Made by a program: the position numbers and the translations under genes
Origin: Mortierella sp. BCC40632
Taxonomy: Eukaryota; Mortierellomycota; Mortierellomycetes; Mortierellales; Mortierellaceae
Direction: 5' to 3'
NCBI GenBank assembly: GCA_011634665.1
Contig: WAEK01000019.1
Span: 124,001 to 188,000 of the forward strand
Length of the DNA: 64,000 bases
Part shown: positions 49,930-62,607 of the stretch, in pieces
How positions within the stretch are numbered: position 1 is the first letter of the stretch
Layout: each line of letters starts with the position of its first letter
The notes under the pieces: generated by a model
Databases searched by the model: none
Seen by the model: only the letters and a program-made list of their open reading frames with translations
Told to the model about the DNA's origin: nothing

Positions 49930-50480
49930 GATGTGATGCCTTGACTCTTCTCGACAGAAATGTCCTTTGCCCCTCCAGGATTAACAAGACTTTAAAAAAA
50001 AGAAAAAAAAAAGGACCAGAATGAAATGAAGTGAAAAAAAAAAAAAAAGATCTGGGACTTAAAAAACGAAAAACTTCGGTGGCGAAAATTGGGCGGCTGT
50101 TGCCACCAAAATATTTCCTGTTTAACTGAAAACATTATATATATTTTTTTTGTTTATGAAGGTAAACCCTTTCTAAGGGGGTGATCAAGTCTTCCTCCAG
50201 TCCTCCAGAGCAACCATTGATACAATTCATCCATCTATCATAGAATACATAGACTAAAGCTACCTTTCATCAAATTGAGGCGCTAAAAATGAAGGAACCA
50301 AATAGTAATGACGTCCAGGGTTTGAATGGCATGGCTACGTGTCTCTCATATTCTCAAGACGGCTCTCAACTAGCTGTAATGTTGCTCGTGTTGGCATCGG
50401 TAGTTGAAACTTGCCATGGGACAACACCTCGTATTCTACGGGTGGCTCCTATTATGATGACCAAACATAGATGGGCCTTG
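49930..50480. other. SMC3 upstream / ATG17 3' flank
   Basis: A-runs at 50000-50050 and a T-run near 50143. A 65-codon plus-strand frame at 50289-50486 has no recognisable content. Confidence 0.5.
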
Positions 50481-50499
50481 GTTTAGATGCAATAAAAGA

Positions 50500-50896
50500 G
50501 ATACTCTTTATCAAGAATTCCTGGCTGAAAAAGAGGCTACTTACTGCAAAGGTGGGGCAGAGATCGACTGGAAGAAACTTGCCATGATGTTCTGAGAACA
50601 GCGCCCTATGATTTGCCTCATCTGTAAAGAGATTGGCAATGACAGGAATAGATAAAGTAAGGAGAATGCCAAGAGAGTGAGAGAAAATAATCAAAGAGAG
50701 AGGTACGCTTGGAAAGGTTGCGACTATAGTTCCAGCCGAATGGTAGAGATTTGTTCCTTACCGGCATAGCTAGCCTCCATCTTTTCAACAAAATCTTTTG
50801 CCATTTTTTCCCGCATCTGATGCACATGGTGTCTGCGAACAATCTCGACGGTCATGGCCTCGTATGAGTTGTGGAATTCCTCATACCTTCCCGCAG

Positions 50897-50930
<34 letters not shown>

Positions 50931-52552
50931 AAAGGGTCATTTAAAAAAAGGAAGGAAAGAAAGAGTTGAAGCAGCTGTTAGTAGAAGAACCGCAGGCTCT
51001 GAATCTGGTGACAGGAACAGAGAAAAGGTCAAAGGGGGACATGATTCCTCACCAGATTGCCAAACTGTCGAGCTCTCCAAGAATCTTGCCCATGGCTTCA
51101 ATGTTTTCTTCCAGCTCTTCTGTTTCCTTGAATACGCCTATTAACCGCACCAAGTCGGGCTCAAGATGCTCAATCTTCCTGAAAAAAAGTGTCGCCTCAT
51201 AATACGCTGTCGCATATTGATGTTCTCGAACACTGATTTCCTCGCTAGATACAATGGTTGATCCCCACCAGAAATGGCTTGTTAGGTTGCGGAATGAATC
51301 CATGACCAATATGAAAAAACTGTTAATCATCCGTTTGCCTGTACCTTGTAGCCTTTACTAGAGCAAGGGACTCTACTAGCTCACCGACAATTACCATGGC
51401 CTCAATTGTGTCGCTATCCAGAACTATAGGTTGTAATGAGATATGTCTTAGTCATGAATCATCTATGCAATGCAAACAACAGTTTGAGACTATCCTCTAT
51501 TTGCTTATACCTTCTAACTCTTCATTCAACGGCTGATCGCCCGCACTAGACATGAAAAATCATTTGAATCCTCGATTAGTGATCTACACAGAGGAATCTC
51601 ATGTGTGGAAATAGGACCTAGCAAGTTGATAGAGGCGCCTACGTCAAGACTTGGGCAACTTGATCGTAATGATTTGCAAGAGAGACTAGGGACTCTGCCA
51701 TAGTCGTGGTATGTTGTTCCTGAAGATGCATCTTTTCCCTTGCAAAGGATATAGCAGAATCATCTAGTGTAATCGAGTTCATCAAGTAGTTCTTGAATTC
51801 TGAACGCTGGTCTGTAAGGAAGAATACAAGCTCTTGTAACCGTTGGGCAGTCTCGACAATCCTCTGCATCCGCTCGCTTGATTCGGATTGTAATCGCTGA
51901 AGGCTGACTTCGTCTAAAAAGTCAAACAGGACGGCTGCCTTGGGATTCTCTGCATTGTCGCTCGATGGATTCCTCTGGATCTCTTTATCGACTTTAGTGT
52001 TCCGTAACTCCCGAAGCGCCTGGTCCATCCGAGAAGAGACATTCTTTAGCTCTCTTTGAAGTTCCTATAGTCGGTGTAAGAGTGTCAGAAACTTTTGGAC
52101 TAGAAAAAGAAAAACATGCAATTGCAATTGCCTCCTCCCCTTCCCCCTTTCGAGAGGTTTCAGATAGGTTTATTACCTTGGCTGTTGTCAAAAGTCCATT
52201 CAACTTGGAGTGCGCGATCCGCAATAGAGACTCGACCGTCTATAAGAAAAAAAAAAAAAAAAAAAGAGCGGAACCAGACATAGACATATCTCAGTTGAGC
52301 TCGGGCTTCCAAACCCCCCCCCCAGGCAGTCACACAGCTCCTCTTCTTCTTTCTCGACATTACCATGGCCTGAGCTTTTATTTGGCGCGAGACAAAGCAA
52401 AGCTTGGAGTAAATCTTTTCAATTTCGTTTGCATGGCCCTGACATGCATGAAGCTCATCATGCGCTTGACTGCATAACTGCTCTGCATCCGAGAGTCCCT
52501 GTTTGGACTTGTCCATTAGCTCCAGGAGCAACGACCGAGCTGACTCGTCCAT
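50500..52552 (-). CDS. ATG17: Autophagy scaffold Atg17-like protein
   Basis: Starts at ATG 52550-52552. Exons run about 52364-52552, 52175-52240, 51648-52064, then small exons near 51520-51545 and 51345-51420, 51055-51245, 50763-50900 and 50535-50620. The last exon and stop are uncertain, between 50440 and 50540. The predicted protein, about 400 residues, is almost entirely alpha-helical. Atg17 landmarks are MAESLVSLANHYDQVAQVL, AGDQPLNEELE followed by VLDSDTIEAMV, LDSLAIW, and the C-terminal YEEFHNSYEAMTVEIVRRHH and ALFSEHHGKFLPVDLCP. In yeast Atg17 is the S-shaped dimer that scaffolds Atg13-Atg29-Atg31 and Atg9 vesicles at the phagophore assembly site. Assignment rests on these conserved helices and on length. 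Confidence 0.8.
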
Positions 52553-52619
52553 GGGCAAAAAAAAAAAAAAGGGAGTTTCGAAATTGCTCCAGTCTCTAGA
52601 CAGAGTTGAGCCCCTCACC

Positions 52620-53242
52620 TTTTGTTCTTACTGGAAAAGCCACAGGGCAGAGAATGCAACCCATAGAAACGGCACGCGTTGACTCTTCTTCTCAATATGA
52701 ATTGGGGCAATCCACCTCCCCAAAAAAGACTCTTGTCGAGCTGACTTGCTAGTTCTCGCTGTTTTTATCTTATGAAAAGAAAAGAAAAGAAAAAAAAATA
52801 TCTGGGAGCGTCTTTTGCAGCAACCATTCTGATTCGATTGAGGACGGACTGTCAGTTGAGCTCCACTATTCTACAAAATACATATCCTGACGACTACACT
52901 TAGCCCTTTGTCTTCACTACCTTTGAATCATACATTATCCGCACCTGAACAAGTACACATGCTTTTATTTTGCCATAGCTCTTGTTGGAGCTTCTGTCTC
53001 CTTCTCAATGGGTCTGAAATCCACCCGTTTACAGCAAGGCATGAGGAGAAAATCCTCAACGAATACTTAAAATATTACTGACCATCGCCTCTATATCACT
53101 TTGCTGGGTTTATGTCATACAATAGGATAGATGCACGAGACAAAGAATCAGAGAGACTAAGCAAGATCCCAAGGGATTCCATAGAGCCAAATCATGAGCA
53201 TAATAAAAAGAGAGGAGCAATAAATGCAAGTTTTATTCCACT
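52620..53242. other. Intergenic between ATG17 and the PWWP gene
   Basis: Promoter region of ATG17; no coding signal. Confidence 0.6.
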
Positions 53243-55262
53243 TCAATGAGAAGGGTTACGTCCATCCAGGAAGGACTCTCTCGCTGCTAAGATATCATCA
53301 ATCCACCAAGTATCTGTCTTCTGGTCCCGCACGCCCTCCAATATTCTGCTATCAGCCTCAGAATGCGTAATGTTGTGGGCTCCCATTGTAAGACGAATGA
53401 CCGTTTCAGGCAAGAGAACATCCGTCACGAAATGTAGTCGTTTCTGGTTTGAAAAATCCTTTGTTACATCTCCAGGTCGCCTCATAGGTGACTCCACCTT
53501 TTGAGACTTGGATGCCGATAGAGTTTTACTCGTCTTTGATCGAGTTGGTAGAGGCAAGTTCTTGGTGGTGCTTAGATCAGGTAAGAACTCTGCTTGGAGC
53601 ATCATGCTGATCTGTGTGTACTGAGCCCTGTCGAAATCTCCAGATCCAACTCGTTGTGCAAGAATCCGTCTTGCCTTTCCGCCCTGTAAAAACGCCTTTA
53701 GTCGACCTGCTTCGTCGTTTTCTCCAGCGATAATGCTATACAACACAGGATATACATCGTTTACGATTCCCTCGAGCTCGTCGTCCCAATATGCTTCTGA
53801 GAATGCGGGGAGAGCCAGCTCCCCTAGCTGGATTGTTAAAAGGCATGCACATGTTAGAGGTCCATGTTGGGCAACTCTTTGAGGAGCACCTTGATCCCCC
53901 AGTTATATAGAGCAGGAAGGAAAGTATAGCCTACCGGACATGTCTGGAACCCTTTCTCATATCTTGTAAAGAATTTGTTCCGCTCCAATGATACTGTGTG
54001 TCCCGTACATAGCTCGATCTATGATAGAGCACTCTTGGTCAGTGTAATTCCTGCAGGGTAAACATTTTAATTTTGTTTTTGGAGAAGCTTTGGCAATTTA
54101 CCTTGTATTTGTTGGATCTCTCATTGAAGCTGCCTATGCGACCAGGGTAGTAGTGCTTTTCTGATCGCGCTAATACAAGTTCTCCAGGGAGAGTCAAGCT
54201 AAAGTGGTGAAATCCTAATTAGGGTAGCGAAAAGGAGGCGTTTGCATGCAAAGCATTTCACTCTTTGAAAGTTTACCTCGGGTCAGGCTCACATTTCACA
54301 ATGGACGGAATACTATCCCCCCTCCCCCCAAATAGTAATTAATAAGTTACACCAGTCAATAAACTCTTTGTTTATCATTATGGGAAGCGCCATGACAATC
54401 CGTGCTCCACTTACGAACTGGCGCTTTGGTGGATGGTGGATGGGAAGAGCTTATTCCCGTTGTTCTCCGGAGCCTTGTCACTGTGAGTAGCAGAAGGTAC
54501 TTGGCTCAACATGTCATCTAAATTGGGAAGGTCGTCATCGTCCTTGATTTGTGCTTTGATCGCCTCTTTGAATGCCGTTTCAAAGGCACGCGAGCGAGTA
54601 GAGTTCATTCCTGATTGTCGGTGCATCTCTTTTGACGAGTGCTCGAAAGGTATTATGTTGTTTTCTGTGCATTCGAGGGTGATGGTCCTGAGAATGTCGC
54701 AAGAGAATCGATAAAAATGAGTACTGGAATGCTTGCACGATCGTTTTGGTTGATCAAACATAAGCGAGTATTGATCTTACTTTGGTCTCAAGTTTCCGAA
54801 ACGTACGACTGTTGCCCGGTTGCCCTTGGGAGGATAGACTGAAATCTATCGAGAGACCATTGTACCGTTAAAACAAGAGAGAACTGAGCGCCAACTCGTT
54901 TGATGTGTGATGCCGGTTTACGAGAAACAGGGTACCTTTCCGGGCCACCAAGAGTATGGGGTATCATAGACCCAGACAATTGGAGGCAAGGTTGCAGCAT
55001 GTGGGATCACTATTCCTCGGGGCCTGCCTGAGGCTTTAGTGGACTTTGCTCTTTTGTTGGACGATGCTCGCTTAGTGGAAGTTGGTCGCTTTGTTCCTAC
55101 TGAAGGCTCAGGTAGGCTGGATGACTGGATCGGTACATTGTCCAACTCCATTGGTTGGGATGTGTCAGAATCTTCCATGTCTCCCCGATTCCTGTCATCT
55201 TTACTGTCCTGCACTTCTTGGGTAGCCGCGTTCTCATGCAAGAGCTGCCGACGCGTCCTCAT
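53243..55262 (-). CDS. PWWP and Tudor-like domain chromatin reader
   Basis: ATG at 55260-55262. Exon 1 to about 54942, then roughly 54790-54845, 54415-54690, 54290-54325, 54105-54200, 53940-54020 and 53243-53833, with phases that fit. A basic, Lys/Ser-rich N-terminus (SNKRAKSTKASGRPRG, AT-hook-like GRPRG) is followed by a PWWP domain: LPPIVWVYDTPYSWWPGK, then YPPKGNRATVVRFGNLRPK and ENNIIPFEHS. After a linker a second beta-barrel follows (TLPGELVLARSEKHYYPGRI, SNKYKIELCTGHTVSLERNK), Tudor/PWWP-like, then a helical region with EAYWDDELEGIVNDVYP. The gene probably encodes a reader of methylated histones; the exact orthologue is not recognised. It shares its 5' region with the ALY/REF-like gene. 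Confidence 0.75.
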
Positions 55263-55449
55263 TATTGAAGAGTAAAAATACGGTTTGGATATCTCCAAGC
55301 CGGCGCTTTGTCCAAGGAAGAAGGCGGCAATGAACCTGTTAAGGGTGTATTGTACATTTAGAGAGAGTGAGGGTCATTGGGGCTCTGTTTTTTCCTGTTT
55401 TTCAACCGTTGGGTGTGTTCATTTCTGTCACTCCTTCATGATCACCACC
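55263..55449. promoter_or_regulatory. Bidirectional promoter region
   Basis: 187 bases separate the start codons of the PWWP gene (minus) and the ALY/REF-like gene (plus). No TATA box was seen. Confidence 0.6.
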
Positions 55450-57198
55450 ATGGATAGGATCGGCAAGAGTCTGGAGGACATCATCAAATCAGAAAGGGCA
55501 GAGAAGAAGACTGTTAAGGCAACTAGAAGCACATCTCTAGTGGGTCAGTCTAAACCAGTCCGTGTCGTCAAAGTCAAGAAGCAACAGACTACTCCATATG
55601 CGGCATGTCCATTCCCCAGTCTCCGATGAAGAGCATGGCAACAACTCGATGTCTCTACTCTACTACTTTGAGTATTGGCTGCTGCTAACCAATCTGTGTC
55701 TTTGCCTTGGCTTCTTTGATAATACTTAATCTGGACCACACAGAGGCCTTTCAAACCGTCGCCGGAGAAACCAATCTTTACAGCAACATATGCCTCGCTG
55801 CATGCTCCAGTCAAGGAGATTTTTACCTCACGGTATATCCCAATCCCGGAACCCATCAAATTGGTGGTCTTCAACAAGTCTGCCAGTGACGAAAAATTCA
55901 ATCCTAGCAAACCCCCTCAATACTCGCCTCACCAAAAGTACAACGGTCCTCACGACAAAGGCCCTCGTAATTCAGTATCCTCTAGCCCTTCTTTAGATCG
56001 AGGAAGCCATAGGAATCAACATGGAGGAGACTATAATGCACGGAAAGGAGAGTTCAGAGGCGCTGACCACTACAGACCAGACAAGTATATCCCATCCTAC
56101 AGTAGTAAGCCCCGCGGAGGCGATCTGGATACACGACGGCGCAGTGATACAGAGCGGAATGTTCACTACTCCAGGGAAGCAAATGAGAACCGGAACTGGA
56201 AGGATGACAACCGTTCAAGATTAGAGAGAAACAGCCATGAAAATGGAAATAGCCAAATACCTCGTAATAGCAGCACACCCTCACAACAGAGAGATAGCAA
56301 GGCACGATCGCCGTCACCGACTGTCAAAGCAGAGCCAGTCTCCTCCCCTGAGCCAATGGAAGTCGAGGGCGGCATTATATCGATCAAAGGTGCAGCACCA
56401 ATACCAGAGAGTCAGAGTATACATGATAATGAGATGGCCACCATCCAGATTGAGAATCTGGATCCAGGAACTACAGCAGAGGACGTGAAGGTATTCATTG
56501 AGACTAGCACTGTACCACCATGACATCTATTCATCCATATTCAACGCCACTGTAACGCACGACCATTTGTCCTCTGTTTTCGCTAGTATGTCTGCAATAG
56601 GTTTGGAGAGATCCGATCTTGTGTCTGTATGGGTGGCTATGCAGAAGTGACATATGCAAGAAGAGCCGCAGGACAAGCAGCTGTCGAGAAACTTAACGGC
56701 AAAGTTGCAGACAATGGTACTATGATATTTCTCTTTCTTCCTTTTTTAAAGGAGACAAAGACTTTGTCCAGTATTTGTGGCTAATGAGATCCTTCTTCTA
56801 GAACACGTTCTCCGAGTTAAACTACGAAAGACACCAGTAATTCATAATGCCCTGGCCGCCTCAGCTACGCATGCTCCAAGCCCTCTATCGGACACCATGA
56901 AGCATGTCATCCGAGAGGTGCAAGGAACGTAAGTGTCTATTAATCCAGGTTGAGTGCCAAGATGGCGCTATTTACCTTTTAGAAATGATAATTTTATGCT
57001 GATTTCTTTTGAATACTCTCTAGGATCGTTAAACAAGGAAGTGTGTACAACGGACACCTTGCAGCAGCACAAGAGCTACTAAAGATCCAAGAGCAGCGAA
57101 TGGCTGAACTCCATGAACGTGAGATGGCCATTGCTGAACTTCGTGCGCAAGAAAGCACTCCTTTCGGAGACATGAGCGTATACAGTTCTTCGAATTAA
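55450..57198 (+). CDS. ALY/REF-like mRNA export adaptor (UBM + RRM)
   Basis: Exon 1 starts at ATG 55450 and carries a UAP56-binding motif at the extreme N-terminus (IGKSLEDIIKSER). Exon 2 runs from about 55743 to 56490, then 56587-56716, 56802-56928 and 57024-57198; the exon 1 donor is uncertain (55540-55600). The middle is a roughly 200-residue disordered region rich in Arg, Ser, Asn, His and Asp (RDSKARSPSPT). An RRM-type domain follows: MATIQIENLDPGTTAEDVK, then NRFGEIRSC, GYAEVTYARRAAGQAAVEKL and LRVKLRK. The C-terminus is a charged helix. UBM plus RRM is the architecture of Yra1/ALYREF/Mlo3 adaptors that load the export receptor through the Sub2 helicase. A second N-terminal start (55438) is in frame. 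Confidence 0.8.
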
Positions 57199-58348
57199 AG
57201 TTTTCTATGCTTCTGCAGCATTCTCTTCTTGGCCTCAACCTGTGGAAAAAATCATATATCACTTTATGCAGGCATCTCTCTCTCTCTCTCTCTCTCTCAA
57301 GGGATGAGAATAATTTCAGAAGTTCACTTACCTGTGGTGTTGTTGAGAGGCTTCAGTCACTGTCTTCCTGTATAATCCTTTCTAGCTGGCCGTTCTTACA
57401 GAGATGAAAGCCTCTGCGCATGATCTTTACTCTGCCCTCTCTCCTGGGTCCTCGAACACGATGATAGGCCCGGAGTGAAGGAGCGAAGGCATCACCAGAC
57501 CGGTGTTTGTCGGCAAAGGCCAATTAGTTGTTGTTTGGAGGGAGTTGATTGGCGGAGCAGGGATCCGCACCAAGGAGAGGAAGAGAGTAGTAACGGCCTG
57601 CACACACACACACGTACTCTCTCTCTCTCTCTCTCTCTCTCCCAACGTTTGCTGTAGCTGTTGCTTCTGCTTCTGCTGCTTCTGTCGCTGCAAAAAAAAA
57701 AAAAAAAAAAGGGCTCAGCACGTCTCAGATTCACCCAAGTCAAGCACGGGCACCCTTCCCCTGAGAAAGAGGGAGCTGTGTGGAAAGTGCTTTGACCAGG
57801 CAGTAAACTTGGGCAGTGGGGGCATCTCTCCTCGATGGAGCAGGGTACCATGTTGACCTGTCTGGAATGAGCTTTCATGAATGCAATTCATCCCGAGAAT
57901 CTATAGCAATGTCAGATACTTGTTTTTCTTTGGCCATCATGTCCAATGTTCATGCCAACTGCTAACTTACAGTGGGCCTTTTGAAAAGTCATGCAAGTGT
58001 AGTTGAGCCACTTGGTGACACAGCCAACCCAAAGCAACGTGTCATGGAGTCTTTTTTTCCGTTTTCGTTCTTTCTCTCCCTCTCTTTCTTTTCTCTCATT
58101 CTCTCTCGCTCGCTCTCATTCTCTCTCTCTATCTTACTCTCTCTTACTCTGCTCACACACGCACTCTCGTCCAACCCCACACTGGCGTTGTACATTCGCC
58201 TGCTACGCCCTCCTTCTTTGGCATCGACATCTTGCCATCTTGCTCATCTTTTTTTTTTTTGTAATCCGCATTCCTTCCATCTTTGCTTTTCTCGTTTCCT
58301 TCGCCACACGCGCCAGTCATTCTACCTCAGTCGTGATCGCATCCCGCC
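57199..58348. other. Intergenic with simple repeats
   Basis: (CT)n at 57271-57298 and 57615-57642, a CA run at 57602-57612, an A-run at 57691-57708, and a pyrimidine-rich RIC8 leader at 58050-58150. No gene supported. Confidence 0.6.
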
Positions 58349-58830
58349 ATGGCCTACAACACAATTGTCGATAGAACATCGGTCCAGAATGTTTTACCCA
58401 TTCTACAGAATATCGTCAATGGTACAACTTCGGGTCTCTCACCCAAGACATCTCTTTCTCTTTCTCTACTCATGAAGGACTAGAAATGGTCACACAGGCG
58501 ACTCGGGCTTCAATTCATCCCCGCCCTTTTTTTTTTTTGCTCCTCCTCTTCCTCTTCTTCCTCTTCCTCTATTTTTTTTTTTTTTTTTTTTTCGTAGGCA
58601 AATGTCGTTGTCGATTACGACGATCGTCGTCCAGTTATAGATTCGCTTCTGCAAGACTTGAAGGAAGGAGGCGCAACAAAGAACTGGAGTGAACGAGGCG
58701 AGTCCACTTTGTTGTTTTATTTTGGTCCGAGTGTGTTCATTGAGCTGCAACCAACCTTACAGCCATAGACAAGGCTAACAAAAAAACCTACCTGGCTACC
58801 CTTTTTTGCACCGACCTATTCTTCCCTCGC

Positions 58831-58868
<38 letters not shown>

Positions 58869-60117
58869 TTAATAGACCGAACGTTAGCGTTGCAAGCACT
58901 AAAGACCCTGAGTCGCTCGTCCGAGGGATGTGACAGCATCTACACCGAAGAGGTAACCGTCTTTGTCTAGGCATCGCGTGCAATTTGGGCCCAGGTGCGA
59001 CCAGGCTAAACCAACGGCCTAGGGGGAGGCCATTCGTATACTTCCAACCGCCACAAGGGGAGAAGGGGGAGGAGGCGTGATTGAGAGATGGATCGGGGGC
59101 TGAATTATCATTCCAGTCATTTAATCAGTCTTTGTCCCGATACTGGAAACGGGCGTGATGGGGAAGGGTCTATGCTACTTCATTCCCTTCTCGTTCTCTC
59201 GACGGACCCTCGACAAACTCTCGACTTGAGACAAAAAGACGTTGGCTCGCCCTTTTTTTTTTTTTTCTTTCTTTCTTTCTTTCTTTCTTTTCCTCCTGTT
59301 GAAAGAAAAAGCCGATGACTGGCTTCAAGGGTGTTGGCGTGCATGTCTGTGTGGATGCGGGTGTGCCTCTGTACGAGAAAGCGTCCTAAGACTGCTAGCT
59401 GACATGGTGTGAACCGCACCTTTCACACATGCTCTATGCCAAGGACCTCCTTATTTCATTCTCCTTGCCCTTGCACTTTCTCCGACCATGAAGACCGAAC
59501 GTTCACCAGAGGGTTCATGGTGGTGGTATTTTTTTCTTTCTTTTATTTTGTCCTACCCAATCTTAATTAGGGGATTCGGACTCTGATGTACAGGTCTGGC
59601 CTCCACGAGGCGAATGGATCTAACATAGACGGGACTGGGTCAAGAGAGGCCCTGAAATGTCTAGCAAACGCATTGCTCCTCAAGCCATCCACACGACCAA
59701 TCTTTGAACGTCTCAAGGGTCACAAACAATGCAGCTTGCTTCTCAAGGTAAAAAAGACGACGGAGTTGGATATATTATTATCATTATGTTCATCATTTAA
59801 AAGCAAGATCATGTACGTCCTTCCCCTTATGTATCCAAGATCCATGACCTCATATCTGGAACCCTTTTCTCTCAAAAATTGGATGGATACTTAGCGACCT
59901 CATTTGTCCAACGAGTCACAATTCCTGTTTTGTCGCATCCTCTTCCTGGTGACGATTGACGCAACCACCATCGTGAAAAGCCTGGTAGATGACTTCAATG
60001 CAGTGAACAACATTGGAGAGGTAAGAGAATCCTTTCTATTTCTGGGCGCAGTAGTATGTTGGTGGCCCAGGGCCTTTGGTAGTGGAAGGAGGACCACCCT
60101 ACTAATTTCTCGAAGCT

Positions 60118-60149
<32 letters not shown>

Positions 60150-61816
60150 CCCTCCCTTTTTTTTTTGAGATAGGTTTTGAAGACCCAGTTGGCAAGGAAG
60201 CCCGATGGCTCAATGTTTACTCAGTCAATGGTGCTAAGTGAGGCCTTAAAGTACCTCTTCAACCTCATGATTGTCGACCCCAAGTGTGAAAGACCCAGCG
60301 AAGAAGGCCTTTCTGAAGAGAAAAAGACCGAGGCGACGACCAAGAGATTTCAATGGTCAGTAAATGTTCCTCCGTACTAAAAACAACCCTGGGCTTTTTT
60401 TTTTTTTTTTTGCGATCATGCCAACATGTGCAAAATCCTCACATGCGACTTGTCGGTCTGTGGTTCAAATCCTGTTAGTTTACTGCCGACAATTGTGTCC
60501 ATCTTGATTTCCATTCCGCCAACCCCCAGGAATCCACTCGAGCCTCCACACTCACACGCAATCCATGTTCTCCTCAACTACCCAGTGTCAGTCTCCGCGC
60601 TCCTGGTGACTCGCTCACAACAAGAGTCGCTTCTCAATACCCTGTGTCAGATCTTGGATGATACTCTCAAATATTCACTCAACACAGATGATGAAGCATC
60701 GAATGCTGGACTAAGCAATGGAACAGAATTGGATGAGATTGTACCACCACTTGTCATTGTCCTGACCAACATTGCATCCGCTGGAGGCGAGGCCAAGGCA
60801 GCATTGAAGTCTAGACTCTTGCCGGATACTGTGTAAGTTTCCTGAATGTTTTCTTTTTTTTTCTTTATCTTTTGTTGTTTATCCGAGAGTTTGGTCCGCA
60901 GAAACAAGGAGCTGACGAGTTGAACATGGCAAAAAAAAAAAAAAACTATGCTTGTTTAGAGATCGATCGCAACCCCTTGACAAGGGTAATTCCTTCTCGG
61001 CAAGACTCATCCGACGGATGACCTCAGCCCGATTCCCACATATTCGGGAGACTGTGAGCCAGCTCCTTTTTGTCGTTTGCGATGAAGATGGTAAGTGCAT
61101 ACCTTTGCTGTCTGTTCAGGGGTAGCAGTTGTTTATGTCGCGATAGGACCCTCTCTTTATCTCTCTCTGAGGGGCTTCTAACCATGTTTGAGAACTCGTG
61201 TTACACAACCCCTCCTTCTGTAAAAAAAAAAAAAAAAAAAATACTTCCAGCGTCTCTTTTGACACGTCATGTCGGCTATGGCAATGCCGCAGGGTTCCTG
61301 ATGAACCGAAGCCTTGGTGTACCCTCGTCTGTGGCAGGTGGTAGCCCGGACTATGTTGACATTCCAGCGACCCCTCCTTCGGAAACACCCAATACCACGG
61401 CGGACAATGGCTCCTCATCTGCCGCCACAAACAAGTCTGAGAGTGTCAAGAAAGAGGATAGCAGCAACAAGAGTGGCAATGCGAGTGCAGGCAATGACAA
61501 AAGTACTAACAGTAACAGTAACCGAAGGTTGTCTTCAGCATCATCTGCGATCAATCCGATTACAGGAGCCTACTATCCTGATCCTTCAGCCATTCGGACA
61601 GCGTTTGCTGATATGACAGAGGAGGAGAAGGAGGAAGAAGCGGGTCGATTGCTGGACATGTTTGACAAGATGCGTCGAACAGGGGTGATGGATGTCCGCA
61701 ATCCTGCCCTGGAGGCGGGATTGAGACAGAGGGAGCGAGACCGGTTCTACGACGAGCAAGAGCAGCGCGAGCGTGAAGAGGAGGAGGAGTTGGAGAGGAT
61801 GTACAAGTCATCATGA
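58349..61816 (+). CDS. ric8: RIC8/synembryn G-alpha exchange factor and chaperone
   Basis: Exons are 58349-58421 (MAYNTIVDRTSVQNVLPI), 58598-58697, 58876-58952, 59571-59747, 59895-60020, 60174-60355, 60479-60832, 60960-61090 and 61251-61816. All joins from exon 2 on keep phase. Exon 1 to exon 2 does not, so a small exon or a different donor is missing there. Intron 2 appears to use a GC-AG donor (58698). The armadillo-repeat fold shows LALQALKTLSRSSEG, LKCLANALLL, NESQFLFCRILFLV, SEALKYLFNLMI, IHVLLNYP and the conserved HVGYGNAAGFLMNRSLG. The acidic, Ser/Asn-rich C-terminus holds MTEEEKEEEAGRLLDMFDKM followed by RRTGVM. Ric8 folds and activates heterotrimeric G-alpha subunits in fungal growth and development. 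Confidence 0.92.
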
Positions 61817-61841
61817 TAGTAGGGCTGAAAAGAAATGAAGA

Positions 61842-61866
61842 AAGAGAGAGAGAGAGAGAGAGAGAT
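61842..61866 (+). repeat. (GA)n microsatellite
   Basis: Short GA run about 25 bases after the RIC8 stop codon. Confidence 0.9.
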
Positions 61867-62399
61867 AGCCAATGCAAGTAGATATTTATAGGCCATAAAA
61901 GGTCAACATGGTCAGGGGTGCAGACACCATTCCTGTTGTGTATGAGAAGTAGGTAGGCGGTGGGTAGGTAGGTTGGTAGGAATAGTGAGAGTAAGAGAAT
62001 AAACTGAGAGACTGATAGAGAGAGAGAGAGAGAGTGAGTGAAATAGAGAGAGAACAAACTCCGCGCCCCTTACAGCCGAATGTCTGCCAGAGTACACAAA
62101 AAAAACCTTTCTCTGGTTTGTTTTGTGGAAGCAGAGAAGCGAACAAGCCGCTGCTGTCTGCCCGCAGGCCTGCCTCTCTCTCTCTCTCTCTATCAGTCTC
62201 TCAGTCAATGTCGCTCGCTCTGCCTGCAAAGGAGCAACAGTGGGGGAAGAGAGAGGGAGGATGCAGAGAGGCAGGGAAGGACAGGGCAGAGCAGGAAGGA
62301 CAGGGCAGGACCGAGGCGGCGAGCAGATGCGATACGCTACGCACTCCAGATTGAGGGGGGATTTGGCCAATCCCTTATTTTGATTTGATCCGCTCTCTC

Positions 62400-62560
62400 A
62401 CTGTCTCTTTTTTTTTTTTTTTTTTTTTTTTTTCTCTCTCTCTCTCTTTTTCTCTTTCTTTCTCTCTCTCTCTCTCTCTCTCTTTTCTCTTTCTCTCTCT
62501 CTCTCTCCCTTCTTTACCCATCTTTCTTCTTTTTTCTCTCTCTCTCTCTATCTTCTCTCC
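62400..62560 (+). repeat. Poly-T and (CT)n tract
   Basis: About 25 T followed by more than 100 bases of CT-rich repeats, ending just before the ATG at 62608. Confidence 0.95.
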
Positions 62561-62607
62561 CATTCTCCCCCCATCCCCATCCCACTTTCCACCTCCTCCG
62601 TGGGTTA

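Noticed and set aside
60460..60480. ggttcaaatcc resembling a tRNA B box
   Set aside because: No A box, acceptor stem or cloverleaf around it; it lies at the end of a RIC8 intron.
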